NCBI GenBank assembly: GCA_049613795.1
Contig: JBMZCX010000058.1
Span: 1 to 18,310 of the forward strand
Source: Thalassotalea_B sp049613795
GTDB lineage: Bacteria; Pseudomonadota; Gammaproteobacteria; Enterobacterales; Alteromonadaceae
DNA length: 18,310 nt
Direction: 5' to 3'
Within the stretch, counting starts at the first letter, position 1, and each line of letters opens with the position of its first letter. The notes beneath the pieces were generated by a model that saw only the letters and a program-made list of their open reading frames with translations, did not search any database and was not told the DNA's origin. This document shows positions 1-7,350 of the stretch, in pieces. The translations under genes and the position numbers were made by a program.

Positions 1-643
1 CGCTAAAGTTATTTGGCAAGGCGGCTAATGGCCCCCAAAAATCACTTTTTTCAACGTTATTAACCAAATGCTTGCTAATTGATTTATGGTAATTTTTAAA
101 GCTTTCACAGTATTGGGTATAACCTTTTTCAATTGCAACGGTTAAGTCAGTAATATGATCTTGGTTGTAACGTGGAAAATCAGCCAAGCTAACCAAATAA
201 TTGTCATAGTCTTTTGTAGTTAAGAAAGACATATTGGCTGGAGCGCCAGCAAAATAGCTATGAAACCCTGAATAATAAGTCAGCGGAAAAAAATGATCTA
301 TTTGTTGATAGCTACGAGCTTCAGCTTGGCGTTCATATTTAAATAAGCGGTAAGTCACTTGATCACCTTGCGATAGCTCAGTGAGATCAATATTCCCCAG
401 ACGCTTTAATAATGACTGATTATATTGCGCGCGTCGCTCTCTTCCTTTAGCAGACATTTCAGGTAACTTACCGTTCATGCGAAATGTATCAGGATCTTTT
501 CGAAAGAAAATTTGTTCTTTGTTGGCTGTTTGCCAATGTTCAGCTAATAGCTGTTGAAATTGTGTTTGTGCGTTATTCGCCAGCGCAATGTTGCTCAACG
601 TACTCATAAGGGTGAGCAAACCAATTATTGTTATTTTTTTCAT
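1..643 (-). CDS. DUF885 family secreted protein, 5' part only (C-terminus beyond window)
   Basis: I translated this from the minus strand. It starts at the ATG complementary to 641-643 and stays open for 214 codons to the window edge, so it is the N-terminal part of a longer protein. Residues 1-22 form a signal peptide (MKK, a hydrophobic stretch, then ALA before NNAQ), so the product should be exported. The following text (an FRKDP...RMNGKLPEMS segment, a D-x-x-x-Y-R-L-F helix, a G-x-x-S-Y-F-A-G-A-P loop, then LADFPRY and EKGY) resembles the N-terminal half of DUF885 proteins. These are usually about 600 residues and have been proposed to be zinc peptidase-like; any catalytic motif would lie outside the window. 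A second in-frame ATG four codons upstream (655) is possible. It is divergent from the gene at 776. The family call is from memory of sequence style. Confidence 0.75.
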   Translation of the reverse strand, partial: MKKITIIGLLTLMSTLSNIALANNAQTQFQQLLAEHWQTANKEQIFFRKDPDTFRMNGKLPEMSAKGRERRAQYNQSLLKRLGNIDLTELSQGDQVTYRLFKYERQAEARSYQQIDHFFPLTYYSGFHSYFAGAPANMSFLTTKDYDNYLVSLADFPRYNQDHITDLTVAIEKGYTQYCESFKNYHKSISKHLVNNVEKSDFWGPLAALPNNFS

Positions 644-775
644 TTGAAAATCCATGTTAATTAATGACATTTATATTAATTGATCTTTGAATGTATAACA
701 AAGGCACTATTTTGTTTTAAGCACCGCAATAATATTTTATCATGGCAATATCGCTTAACTGCTTACGACACTCTT

Positions 776-1261
776 ATGATTAAACTATCTCGTTCAGGTT
801 GGAATAACGTGATTATTTTCGCCGTTATGGGGTTTATTTTGATTATTAATGCCACTCATGAAAATGTCTTTTCGAGCAAAGAAACGCAGCCAACAGAGCA
901 GTTTGTGCTGGGAGACAATGCTGTACTGCTTACATTAAAAATTAATCAGGTAATAGCGATTGAACGTGTAGGACGAAATTGGCGGGCAACCCCTGAGCGT
1001 ATAACTGGCCAAGCATTAACACAAATGATGCGTTCTTGGCAGCAGCTTGAAGGACAAATAATTAATCCACCCGACGGTATAGATTTAAAATTGGCACTGG
1101 CTGTTACTATTGAAACTGCAGCATCAACACCTGCTATTAAGTTAAGTTTATTGGCAACCGACGCTGAGTTATTGTTGTTTAATCAACAAAGCAATCGTTG
1201 GTTTTCTTTACCTATAGCTTTGTATTCTCAGCTTTTGCCTGATGCTATTTTTAACGAATAA
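776..1261 (+). CDS. Small single-pass membrane protein of unknown function
   Basis: I do not recognise this 161-residue product. From the ATG at 776 it reads MIKLSRSGWNN and then a hydrophobic segment (about residues 11-25, rich in I, F, V and M), which fits an N-terminal membrane anchor or uncleaved signal. The rest (about 130 residues) is a polar, probably mixed alpha/beta domain with no cysteines and a W-R-A-T-P-E-R-I-T-G segment, expected in the periplasm. The frame can be extended upstream to a TTG at 680, but that adds a Cys/Phe-rich leader lacking a good ribosome site, so I prefer 776, although no strong Shine-Dalgarno precedes it either. It lies 38 bp before the ATP-grasp gene and probably shares a transcript with it and mutM. 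The coding call is moderately strong; the function is unknown. Confidence 0.6.
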   Translation: MIKLSRSGWNNVIIFAVMGFILIINATHENVFSSKETQPTEQFVLGDNAVLLTLKINQVIAIERVGRNWRATPERITGQALTQMMRSWQQLEGQIINPPDGIDLKLALAVTIETAASTPAIKLSLLATDAELLLFNQQSNRWFSLPIALYSQLLPDAIFNE

Positions 1262-1299
1262 CTTAAACGAACAATCAAAAATATTAGCGAGTAATACGT

Positions 1300-2199
1300 A
1301 TGAATAAATGTGCTGTATTGAGTATGGATTGCCTAGATGACTTTGAAGCCTACGATCATTTAATTGAAGCACCATTGGCGGAATTAGGCTGGCAGGTTGA
1401 TACCGTTTCTTGGCGAAACAATGCAGTAAATTGGGCTGACTACCATGCGGTTATTATTCGAACCCCTTGGGATTACCAAGAAGATGCTCCCGCCTTTTTA
1501 AAAGTGCTTGAGACCATTGAAAATTCAACAGCCCATTTAGAAAATAGCTTAGCCATTGTTCGCTGGAATATTGATAAACAATATTTACAAGCACTACAGC
1601 AGTGTAATGTTCAAATTGTACCAACATTGTGGCAAGACCGCTTAGATAACAAACAATTAACCGTTGATGCTATTAACCAACTTTTTGCTCAATTAGGGCA
1701 AGAGCAAATTGTATTAAAGCCACGTATTAGTGCGAATGCCGATAACACCTTTTGGCTAACGCAACATAATGTTAAACAGAGTTTAAGTGATATTAATCAG
1801 GCCTTTGCTTCGCGTGACTTTATGGTACAGCCCTTTATTAAGAGCGTAATTGAGGAAGGAGAGTTTTCTCTGTTCTATTTTAATGGACAATATAGCCATG
1901 CGATTTTAAAAACACCGAAAGCGGATGATTTTCGTGTACAAGAAGAGCATGGCGGTAGCTTAACCTCAGTAACGCCCGAAGCTAGTTTACTTCAACATGC
2001 TGATATTACCATGCATGCCATTTTACAGTTACAACAAACGCCATTATACGCACGGGTTGATTTTGTACGCCATAACAATGGTTTTGCCTTGATGGAAGCT
2101 GAACTTATTGAGCCGTCGCTATATTTTAATATGGACGCCGAATCTCCCAAGCGCTTTGCTGAAGCTTTTGTTGCACGTATGCAGCAACTCACCTTATAA
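1300..2199 (+). CDS. ATP-grasp domain protein, RimK/glutathione-synthetase-like orphan ligase
   Basis: This 299-residue protein has the layout of the ATP-grasp group that includes the cycloserine enzyme DcsG and other COG0189-like ligases. There is an N-terminal pre-ATP-grasp domain with a W-x-D-Y motif (DYHAVIIRTPWDYQ, about residues 47-60) and a central stretch with VLKPRISANADNTFW (about 146-160) that would place the ATP-binding lysine. A C-terminal lobe follows with EGEFSLFYFNGQYSHAILKTP and YARVDFV...LMEAELIEPSLYF, the acidic and Asn-type residues that bind Mg-ATP. Such enzymes join a carboxylate to an amine or thiol through an acyl-phosphate. The substrate cannot be told from sequence, and no biosynthetic partners lie nearby. 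Likely cytosolic. It sits 26 bp before mutM, so cotranscription is likely. The family is firm; the role is unknown. Confidence 0.85.
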   Translation: MNKCAVLSMDCLDDFEAYDHLIEAPLAELGWQVDTVSWRNNAVNWADYHAVIIRTPWDYQEDAPAFLKVLETIENSTAHLENSLAIVRWNIDKQYLQALQQCNVQIVPTLWQDRLDNKQLTVDAINQLFAQLGQEQIVLKPRISANADNTFWLTQHNVKQSLSDINQAFASRDFMVQPFIKSVIEEGEFSLFYFNGQYSHAILKTPKADDFRVQEEHGGSLTSVTPEASLLQHADITMHAILQLQQTPLYARVDFVRHNNGFALMEAELIEPSLYFNMDAESPKRFAEAFVARMQQLTL

Positions 2200-2225
2200 A
2201 TTTATTGAAAAAATAAGCGAATATA

Positions 2226-3038
2226 ATGCCTGAATTACCAGAAGTAGAAGTGTGCCGCCGAGGTATAAGCCCACATTTACGTGGTCATAAAGTTACTGAA
2301 GTTATAGTTCGCCATACGCAATTACGTTGGCCTATTCCTACCGAAGTCAAAAAAATTATTGGTGACGAATTACAGTCGGTTGAACGCCGCTCTAAGTATT
2401 TACTGCTTAAGTTTCAACAAGGCACCTTGCTGATCCATTTAGGGATGTCGGGTACTATTCGCGTGCTTGAGGGTAAGCCAGCCGTTAATAAACACGACCA
2501 CTTTGACTTACAGTTTAGCAATAATAAGTGCTTACGCTTTAATGATCCGCGTCGTTTTGGCGCTATTTTATGGTTTGAGCAACATATTGATGAGCAAGGA
2601 CTGTTGGCTAAATTAGGTCCAGAGCCCTTGTCTGATGACTTTGCTGCAGGCTATTTATTTAGCAAGGCTAAAAACCGTAAAGTGCCAATAAAAACATTTT
2701 TAATGAATAACCATATTGTGGTGGGTGTTGGTAATATTTATGCCAATGAGGCGTTATTTCAAGCAGGTATATTGCCAACAACCTCAGTGAACAAAGTTAC
2801 TAAAAAAAGTTTTGATGCGTTGACGATTATTATTAAACAAGTGCTTAGTGCTGCTATTGAACAAGGTGGTACTACGTTAAAAGATTTTACCCAAGCGGAC
2901 GGTAAGCCGGGGTACTTTGCCCAAAAACTGAATGTTTATGGGCGAGCTGGTAAAAAATGCTTGGTGTGCGAGTCGATATTAGAAGAAGTTCGTCAATCGA
3001 ATCGTAGTTCAGTATTTTGTCCTACTTGTCAGCGTTAG
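2226..3038 (+). CDS. mutM: Formamidopyrimidine-DNA glycosylase (Fpg/MutM)
   Basis: This bifunctional base-excision repair enzyme removes 8-oxoguanine and formamidopyrimidines and then nicks the DNA by beta,delta-elimination. The N-terminus is the diagnostic MPELPEVE, giving the Pro2 nucleophile and Glu3 after Met removal. The conserved Lys57 is in RRSKYLLL, the FNDPRRFG loop and the helix-two-turn-helix (HIVVGVGNIYANEALF) are intact, and the C-terminal zinc finger has Cys245, Cys248, Cys265 and Cys268 with Arg260 on the finger hairpin. Its 270 residues are typical. It is the last gene of the 776-3038 group, and its last 17 bp overlap the 3' end of the convergent lipoprotein gene. All residues needed for activity appear present. 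Confidence 0.98.
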   Translation: MPELPEVEVCRRGISPHLRGHKVTEVIVRHTQLRWPIPTEVKKIIGDELQSVERRSKYLLLKFQQGTLLIHLGMSGTIRVLEGKPAVNKHDHFDLQFSNNKCLRFNDPRRFGAILWFEQHIDEQGLLAKLGPEPLSDDFAAGYLFSKAKNRKVPIKTFLMNNHIVVGVGNIYANEALFQAGILPTTSVNKVTKKSFDALTIIIKQVLSAAIEQGGTTLKDFTQADGKPGYFAQKLNVYGRAGKKCLVCESILEEVRQSNRSSVFCPTCQR

Positions 3039-3474
3039 TTTCGGCTACTTCGTCATCGTTTGGAAAGCCGATGGTCGCAATTTCTTTCGCTTGTTCGACA
3101 GTTAGTGGGTAAATCGTTTGAATGCGACAACTACTATTGGGCTCTGAAAGCGTTGAAATAGAGTCTAAACGTGCGTGTAAGCTGCTCCCCGTTGACTGAT
3201 TTAGCACTAAGCTTTGCGCAAATGCTAAATTATTACAGTTTTGGCGTACTTCAATTAAATATTTACGTTTAAAATTTGTTGAAATAATTAGAAAAGTACG
3301 GGTGAGCGATTGCCAGCCATCAAAGCGAAAACTGTTTATTCTCTTACTACTTTCTAGTGAATTGTCATTGATGTATTGGCGATAAGCGTTATCTCTTTCT
3401 TCGTAAGTTAAGGTGTTTTTGTGACTACATGCGCTGAGTAAAACAACCAAGATGACATAAATAAAGGCCTTCAT
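3022..3474 (-). CDS. Small lipoprotein, DUF6491-like
   Basis: This 150-residue product starts with a short hydrophobic leader ending in the lipobox LSAC, with Cys16 as the lipidation site. No aspartate follows the cysteine (the next residues are S-H-K), so outer-membrane sorting is expected. The mature part has a RINSFRFDGW motif, a KYLIEVRQNCNNLAFA segment and a second cysteine in SSCRIQTIYPLT. The two cysteines could form a disulfide. This pattern fits the DUF6491 family of small lipoproteins of unknown function, a call I hold with moderate confidence. It lies 9 bp downstream of coaD, and its ribosome site (AGGA) includes the last base of the coaD stop codon, so the two are almost certainly cotranscribed. 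Its end overlaps the end of mutM on the other strand by 17 bp. Confidence 0.75.
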   Translation of the reverse strand: MKAFIYVILVVLLSACSHKNTLTYEERDNAYRQYINDNSLESSKRINSFRFDGWQSLTRTFLIISTNFKRKYLIEVRQNCNNLAFAQSLVLNQSTGSSLHARLDSISTLSEPNSSCRIQTIYPLTVEQAKEIATIGFPNDDEVAETNADK

Positions 3475-3483
3475 AGACTTTTC

Positions 3484-3963
3484 CTATTGTAATGTTTTTA
3501 TAAGTGCTGCTTTTACTTCAGGGTGAACAAATTGACTAACATCGCCATGGTGCAAAGCAACTTCTTTTACTAATGTTGATGAAATAAATGAGTTTTCTTC
3601 TGCGGGTGTTAGAAATACACTTTCAAGATCGGGCGATAAACGACGGTTCATGTTCGCCAGTTGAAATTCATATTCAAAATCAGATACCGCTCTTAATCCT
3701 CGAATTAAGACGGTAGCATTAAGCGAGTCCGCAAAATCAACTAATAAGCCGCTAAAGCCAACCACTGTAACATTGTCTAAATGTTCGGTCACTTTTTCGA
3801 TCATCGCTACACGTGTGGCTAAATCAAAACAAGGTTTTTTACTTGGACTCGCGGCAACGCCTACAATAACCTCGCTAAATAATTTACTGGCGCGTGCTAT
3901 AAGATCGGCATGGCCATTGGTTACAGGGTCAAACGTGCCTGGATAAATTGCTTTTATACTCAT
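3484..3963 (-). CDS. coaD: Phosphopantetheine adenylyltransferase
   Basis: CoaD transfers AMP from ATP to 4'-phosphopantetheine, giving dephospho-CoA, the penultimate step of coenzyme A synthesis in the cytosol. With the start at 3963 (MSIKAIYPGTFDP) the protein is 159 residues, the same as E. coli CoaD. An 11-codon upstream extension of the frame (to 3996) is rejected because the family starts directly at this beta strand. Visible motifs are the nucleotidyltransferase T-N-G-H signature (Thr15-His18), Lys42 in SPSKKP, the R-G-L-R loop, and ISSTLVKE near residue 130. It is the first gene of a two-gene unit with the lipoprotein downstream and is divergent from the TetR gene. In related bacteria coaD is often near waaA and mutM, as here. 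Confidence 0.98.
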   Translation of the reverse strand: MSIKAIYPGTFDPVTNGHADLIARASKLFSEVIVGVAASPSKKPCFDLATRVAMIEKVTEHLDNVTVVGFSGLLVDFADSLNATVLIRGLRAVSDFEYEFQLANMNRRLSPDLESVFLTPAEENSFISSTLVKEVALHHGDVSQFVHPEVKAALIKTLQ

Positions 3964-4087
3964 TAATTCAATATCTAAAGATAACAATATCACCATTGTA
4001 GTCTCGCACTCACCCTAATGACAACTAGAGAGCGATAATATTCACCTAGCAATATTGAAAAGGTAGTCGCAAATGTTTTTAGGTCTA

Positions 4088-4110
4088 AAGTATTTACTCA
4101 AAAAACACTT
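4088..4110. promoter_or_regulatory. Imperfect inverted repeat upstream of the TetR gene (possible operator)
   Basis: AAGTATTT (4088-4095) and AAACACTT (4103-4110) are inverted copies with 7 of 8 positions matching, separated by 7 bp. They lie between the divergent coaD and TetR genes, 64 bp before the preferred TetR start. TetR proteins usually bind such dyads and often repress their own gene, so this is a candidate operator. In AT-rich intergenic DNA such repeats also occur by chance. Confidence 0.25.
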
Positions 4111-4174
4111 ACCTTGATTGAATTTTATAGTATGATGAATGAATAATTACTCAAAATTGGTAGATAATAATAGA

Positions 4175-4831
4175 ATGAAAACCCGTGATAAAATAATTCA
4201 AGCAAGTATCGAGTTATTTAATGAGCAAGGTGAGCGTAATGTCACTACAAACCATATTGCTGCTCATTTGAATATTAGTCCGGGGAATCTGTATTATCAT
4301 TTTCGTAACAAAGAAGACATTATTTTATCGATTTACGAAGAATATGCGCGTAATTTGTTGCTCGACACATTTCCACAAGTGTCACCTGAAATAAAGCCGT
4401 TTGATGCGGTAATTTTATATATGGATGCGGTATTTCAAGCGTTAATGAAGTTCCGTTTCTTTTACGCAAATTTACCCGTGTTATTGGCAAAAAACCCGTT
4501 ATTACACGAAAAGTATGTTGAAGTTCAGCACACCATAACGCAACGCTTAAGTGAAATGATGTGTTCGTTACGTGACGCGAATATGATGACCTTTGACGAT
4601 GAAGAACTTGCCGATATTGTCAGTATTTTACGATTAATCAATACCTTTTGGCTAAGCTTTCATCAAACTCAAAATAAAACGACTGAGATTACCGATTCGG
4701 TTTTTTATGACGGTGTATTAAAAATATTAGTAATGATTCGTCCATATATTACTGATTCAGCCATGAATGAATTTTTAGATGCGCGACAAATGTATCGCGA
4801 TCGTCATAACGATGCACTTTCAATTGCCTAA
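4175..4831 (+). CDS. TetR/AcrR family transcriptional regulator
   Basis: This 218-residue repressor-type protein starts at MKTRDKIIQAS. Residues 1-50 form the TetR_N helix-turn-helix, with the recognition part in TTNHIAAHLNISPGNLYYHFRNKEDII. The C-terminal ligand/dimer domain contains an F-R-F-F-Y-A-N-L-P segment and LRLINTFWLSFHQ, and resembles the PF13972 class common in gammaproteobacteria. The ligand and targets cannot be read from sequence. The frame has an earlier ATG at 4139 (12 more residues, MNNYSKLVDNNR). I prefer 4175 because GGTAG lies about 12 bases before it and the family normally begins at this helix. It is monocistronic, divergent from coaD, and followed by the REP doublet. 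It may control itself or the coaD unit, but this is a guess from position. Confidence 0.9.
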   Translation: MKTRDKIIQASIELFNEQGERNVTTNHIAAHLNISPGNLYYHFRNKEDIILSIYEEYARNLLLDTFPQVSPEIKPFDAVILYMDAVFQALMKFRFFYANLPVLLAKNPLLHEKYVEVQHTITQRLSEMMCSLRDANMMTFDDEELADIVSILRLINTFWLSFHQTQNKTTEITDSVFYDGVLKILVMIRPYITDSAMNEFLDARQMYRDRHNDALSIA

Positions 4832-4862
4832 AAAATACAATTTTTAATTACCGCAACTAATT

Positions 4863-4941
4863 TTGTAGGTTGAGCTTTAGCTCATTTGTTAGCTGATTAT
4901 TAAGTTGGTCGCTAATTGACGGCATAAATGCCGACCTACAA
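4863..4941. repeat. REP doublet (REPIN-like element) with potential cloverleaf fold
   Basis: An 8-bp terminal inverted repeat, TTGTAGGT (4863-4870) and ACCTACAA (4934-4941), encloses two short hairpins. Left: stem TGAGC/GCTCA with loop TTTA (4871-4884). Right, read on the minus strand: stem CGGCA/TGCCG with the same loop TTTA (4920-4933). Each half is thus GTAGGT plus a 5-bp hairpin with loop TTTA. A GTAG-type tetranucleotide next to a hairpin is the known architecture of REP sequences mobilised by RAYT (TnpA-REP) transposases, and two inverted REPs form a REPIN. A third pair, TTAGC (4889-4893) with GCTAA (4911-4915), lies between them, so a strand could fold as a cloverleaf. It fills the convergent gap between the TetR gene and kdkA. 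No RAYT gene is in the window. Confidence 0.75.
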
Positions 4942-4992
4942 CTGAAAGGGTAACTGTATTTCAATACGCACTAACGCCTGTTTAACAAAGCC

Positions 4993-5736
4993 TTACTCTG
5001 ACAAATAGCCTTCCATTAACAGCTTCCAATCGGTAGGTTGCCAATGAAATGTTGGTAGCTTTCCTAGCTCTTTATTGAATGAGCGTAACAGCCTATTCAT
5101 ATTGGCTTGCTGCCAGCTTTGTTTTACTGATCGCTGCTCCCCTTGGTCAAAATCAATTAACCAAACTTTATTGTTGTTATCAATTAAGATGTTGTGAGCA
5201 TTAAGGTCGTGATGATAAATACCATGGCGATGAAATTGGGCAATACATTGCCCAATTGCTAGCCATAACGACGCGGTTAAAGGCCCTTTACTTAGCCGTG
5301 CTACCAGATCTTGCGCACCTTCTATTCGGCTAGTTAATATATTTGCTTGGTAATGAATGTTTTTTCTAACCACGGCGTAAGCGACAGGAACAGGTGCGGG
5401 TAAGTTCAGCTCAACTAAGCGTTGAAGCAATTGATACTCTTTTTCGGCACGGGTATGTTTAACGCCAGTAAACAAGTAACTATCGTGATTAAACTTACCA
5501 ATTAGCCCTCCGCGATAATAATGACGTAATACCCACTCTTGTTGATCATGCTTAACAAAGTAAGTTATTCCTCGCCCTTGCGCCTGCCCAATAATGGCAT
5601 TTTTTTGTTGCCAGTAATCAGCAGAAAGCATTTGTTCGTTAAAATTGTTAACTAAAGTGGGGTTATAAACACAATAGTAATTCTTGTGCTGAACAATTTT
5701 TTGCTGACAAGATTTTACATTTGCTGATGGGTTCAA
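4993..5736 (-). CDS. kdkA: 3-deoxy-D-manno-octulosonic acid (Kdo) kinase
   Basis: KdkA phosphorylates the Kdo sugar of the LPS inner core with ATP at the cytoplasmic face of the inner membrane. The 247-residue protein is a small kinase-fold enzyme with a conserved LRHYYRGGLIGK strand (about residues 70-81), a catalytic loop HHDLNAHNIL (Asp177, Asn182) and a metal-binding LIDFDQGE (Asp195). The start is uncertain: no in-frame ATG exists upstream, and the earliest start I see is TTG at 5736 with only a weak ribosome site. The next in-frame ATG (codon 36, in NEQMLSAD) would remove part of the conserved N-terminal region. It is divergent from the GT9 gene, with only 55 bp between the chosen starts, and close to waaA, which attaches the Kdo it acts on. 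Confidence 0.93.
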   Translation of the reverse strand: MNPSANVKSCQQKIVQHKNYYCVYNPTLVNNFNEQMLSADYWQQKNAIIGQAQGRGITYFVKHDQQEWVLRHYYRGGLIGKFNHDSYLFTGVKHTRAEKEYQLLQRLVELNLPAPVPVAYAVVRKNIHYQANILTSRIEGAQDLVARLSKGPLTASLWLAIGQCIAQFHRHGIYHHDLNAHNILIDNNNKVWLIDFDQGEQRSVKQSWQQANMNRLLRSFNKELGKLPTFHWQPTDWKLLMEGYLSE

Positions 5737-5791
5737 GATAATACGCCAATTAGAATGAATGATTATATTTCCATATTGTGGTGACTCAACG

Positions 5792-6859
5792 ATGCAAGGT
5801 CAAATAACTGCGCCAAAAAATTTATGTATTTTACGACTTTCAGCGATTGGTGATGTGTGTCACGCGGTTGCGATGGTACAAGCTATTCAACGATTCTACC
5901 CTGAAATAAATATTACTTGGGTGATAGGTAAAGTGGAGGCGATGCTTTTGCAAGACCTTCCTGGTGTTAACTTTGTCATTTTTGATAAAAAAGCAGGGTT
6001 AAAAGGGTATCGTGATTTACGTAAGCAGCTTAAAGGTGAGCAATTTGACGTGTTACTGCATATGCAAGTGGCATTACGTGCGAGCTTAGCGAGTTTATGT
6101 ATTCCTGCGAAAGTTAAAATAGGTTTTGATCGTCAACGAGCCAAAGAGGGGCAGTGGTTATTTACTAATAATAAAATTGCCGCTCAATCACAGCCGCATG
6201 TACTTGACGGCTTTATGGGCTTTGCTCAGGCGATAAATGTACCAATAGTATCTCCGCAGTGGAAAATGCCAGTAAGCGATGAAGATGTGCAGTGGGCGAG
6301 CGAACAATTGGTATCAGATAAACCTATTGCGGTAATTAGCCCTGCAGCCAGTAAAGCGGAACGAAATTGGCATAGTGAAGGCTACTCAAAAGTCGCCGAG
6401 TACCTAGTTGAACAAGGTTTTAGCGTAGTTATTTGTGGTGGTCCAACAACCCAAGAAACATTATTAGCAGAAGAAATCATCGCTAAAGCTAATTGTACAC
6501 TGACTAATATGGTAGGAAAAACGACATTAAAACAGATGCTTGCTGTATTGCAACAAGCTCATTTGGTGATAGCGCCAGACACTGGGCCTGCACATATGGC
6601 AACAACCGTAGCGACTCCCGTTATTGGTCTTTATGCCCACAGTAATCCACGGCGAACAGGTCCTTATAATTGCCAGCAATATGTTGTGAGTTGCTATGAA
6701 ACCATGGCAGAGCAGCAATACCATAAACCTTTAGCACAATTACCTTGGGGAGTTCGCGCTAAAGGGACAGGATTGATGAAGGCAATAACGGTAGAACAAG
6801 TTAAAGATAAAATTCGCCAACTTATTGCAGACCATTATCCAACATTAGGTGAAAAATAG
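5792..6859 (+). CDS. Glycosyltransferase family 9, heptosyltransferase-like
   Basis: GT9 enzymes add ADP-heptose to the Kdo/heptose inner core of LPS on the cytosolic side of the inner membrane. With the start at 5792 the protein is 355 residues, near the size of WaaF. The N-terminal Rossmann domain carries LRLSAIGDVCHA, where Asp21 matches the catalytic base position of the family. The C-terminal domain has ISPAASKAERNWH (Lys188 region), a CGGPTTQE loop and APDTGPAHMA (Asp263), which bind the ADP part. An earlier ATG (5759) is rejected because GGTGA sits seven bases before 5792. Context (kdkA, waaA) supports a core-heptose role. I cannot decide between heptosyltransferase I, II or another GT9 specificity, so no symbol is given. 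Its stop lies 2 bp from the stop of the convergent DUF4399 gene. Confidence 0.88.
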   Translation: MQGQITAPKNLCILRLSAIGDVCHAVAMVQAIQRFYPEINITWVIGKVEAMLLQDLPGVNFVIFDKKAGLKGYRDLRKQLKGEQFDVLLHMQVALRASLASLCIPAKVKIGFDRQRAKEGQWLFTNNKIAAQSQPHVLDGFMGFAQAINVPIVSPQWKMPVSDEDVQWASEQLVSDKPIAVISPAASKAERNWHSEGYSKVAEYLVEQGFSVVICGGPTTQETLLAEEIIAKANCTLTNMVGKTTLKQMLAVLQQAHLVIAPDTGPAHMATTVATPVIGLYAHSNPRRTGPYNCQQYVVSCYETMAEQQYHKPLAQLPWGVRAKGTGLMKAITVEQVKDKIRQLIADHYPTLGEK

Positions 6860-6861
6860 CC

Positions 6862-7299
6862 TTACTTTACCGTAACAGTAATTTTTTTTGAAAGTACAGG
6901 CTCACTATGCGGCACATGGGCATGATTTCCCATTAATAATTGTAATGTATGAGTGCCTGGCGAGAGTGTAATGGTCGTTTCTGTTTGCCCACCACCAAAA
7001 TGTTTTATTTTGTCAGTTGCTGGTAACGGTTTAGTTAAATCGGGCATTGTTGTTGTGTTAATTAATAGGTGATGATGCCCAGTATGCTTTCGGTGTGTAC
7101 CTGCGGGGGCGACACCCATATTTTTCAGACCAAAAACAACATTAAACTCTTGAGAAACAGTTTGCCCATCTTTAGGGTGAACAAAGTACACCTCAGCATT
7201 TTTAGGCGCTTCTGAAATTAAGCTGGAGGCTTGTTTTGCTAATATGCTGTTTGAGTTAAATAATAATGGAAGCATAAGAAGAACGGTATATTTTTTCAT
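6862..7299 (-). CDS. His-rich periplasmic DUF4399 protein
   Basis: This 145-residue product has a signal peptide (MKK, hydrophobic core, ILA before KQAS, about residues 1-21), so the mature protein should be periplasmic. The rest fits DUF4399: VYFVHPKDGQTVSQEFNVVFGLKNMGVAPAGTH, then a GHHHLLIN strand, an HFGGGQTET turn and LSPGTHTLQLLMGNHAHVPH. It is predicted to be a small beta-sandwich. About eleven histidines are clustered in conserved loops, which suggests metal or other ligand binding, though the family has no established function. It lies 51 bp after waaA on the same strand and is probably read through from it. Confidence 0.87.
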   Translation of the reverse strand: MKKYTVLLMLPLLFNSNSILAKQASSLISEAPKNAEVYFVHPKDGQTVSQEFNVVFGLKNMGVAPAGTHRKHTGHHHLLINTTTMPDLTKPLPATDKIKHFGGGQTETTITLSPGTHTLQLLMGNHAHVPHSEPVLSKKITVTVK

Positions 7300-7350
7300 G
7301 GTTTTCCCTTAAATAGATGTAGTTTTATTCTGAGTAGCCATCGCATCAGG

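Noticed and set aside
680..775. Upstream in-frame extension (TTG start) of the small membrane protein
   Set aside because: The leader is Cys/Phe-rich, has no ribosome site, and would put the anchor far from the N-terminus; ATG 776 gives a normal membrane protein start.
3964..3996. 11-codon N-terminal extension of coaD
   Set aside because: CoaD proteins begin directly before the Y-P-G-T-F-D-P strand; ATG 3963 gives exactly 159 residues.
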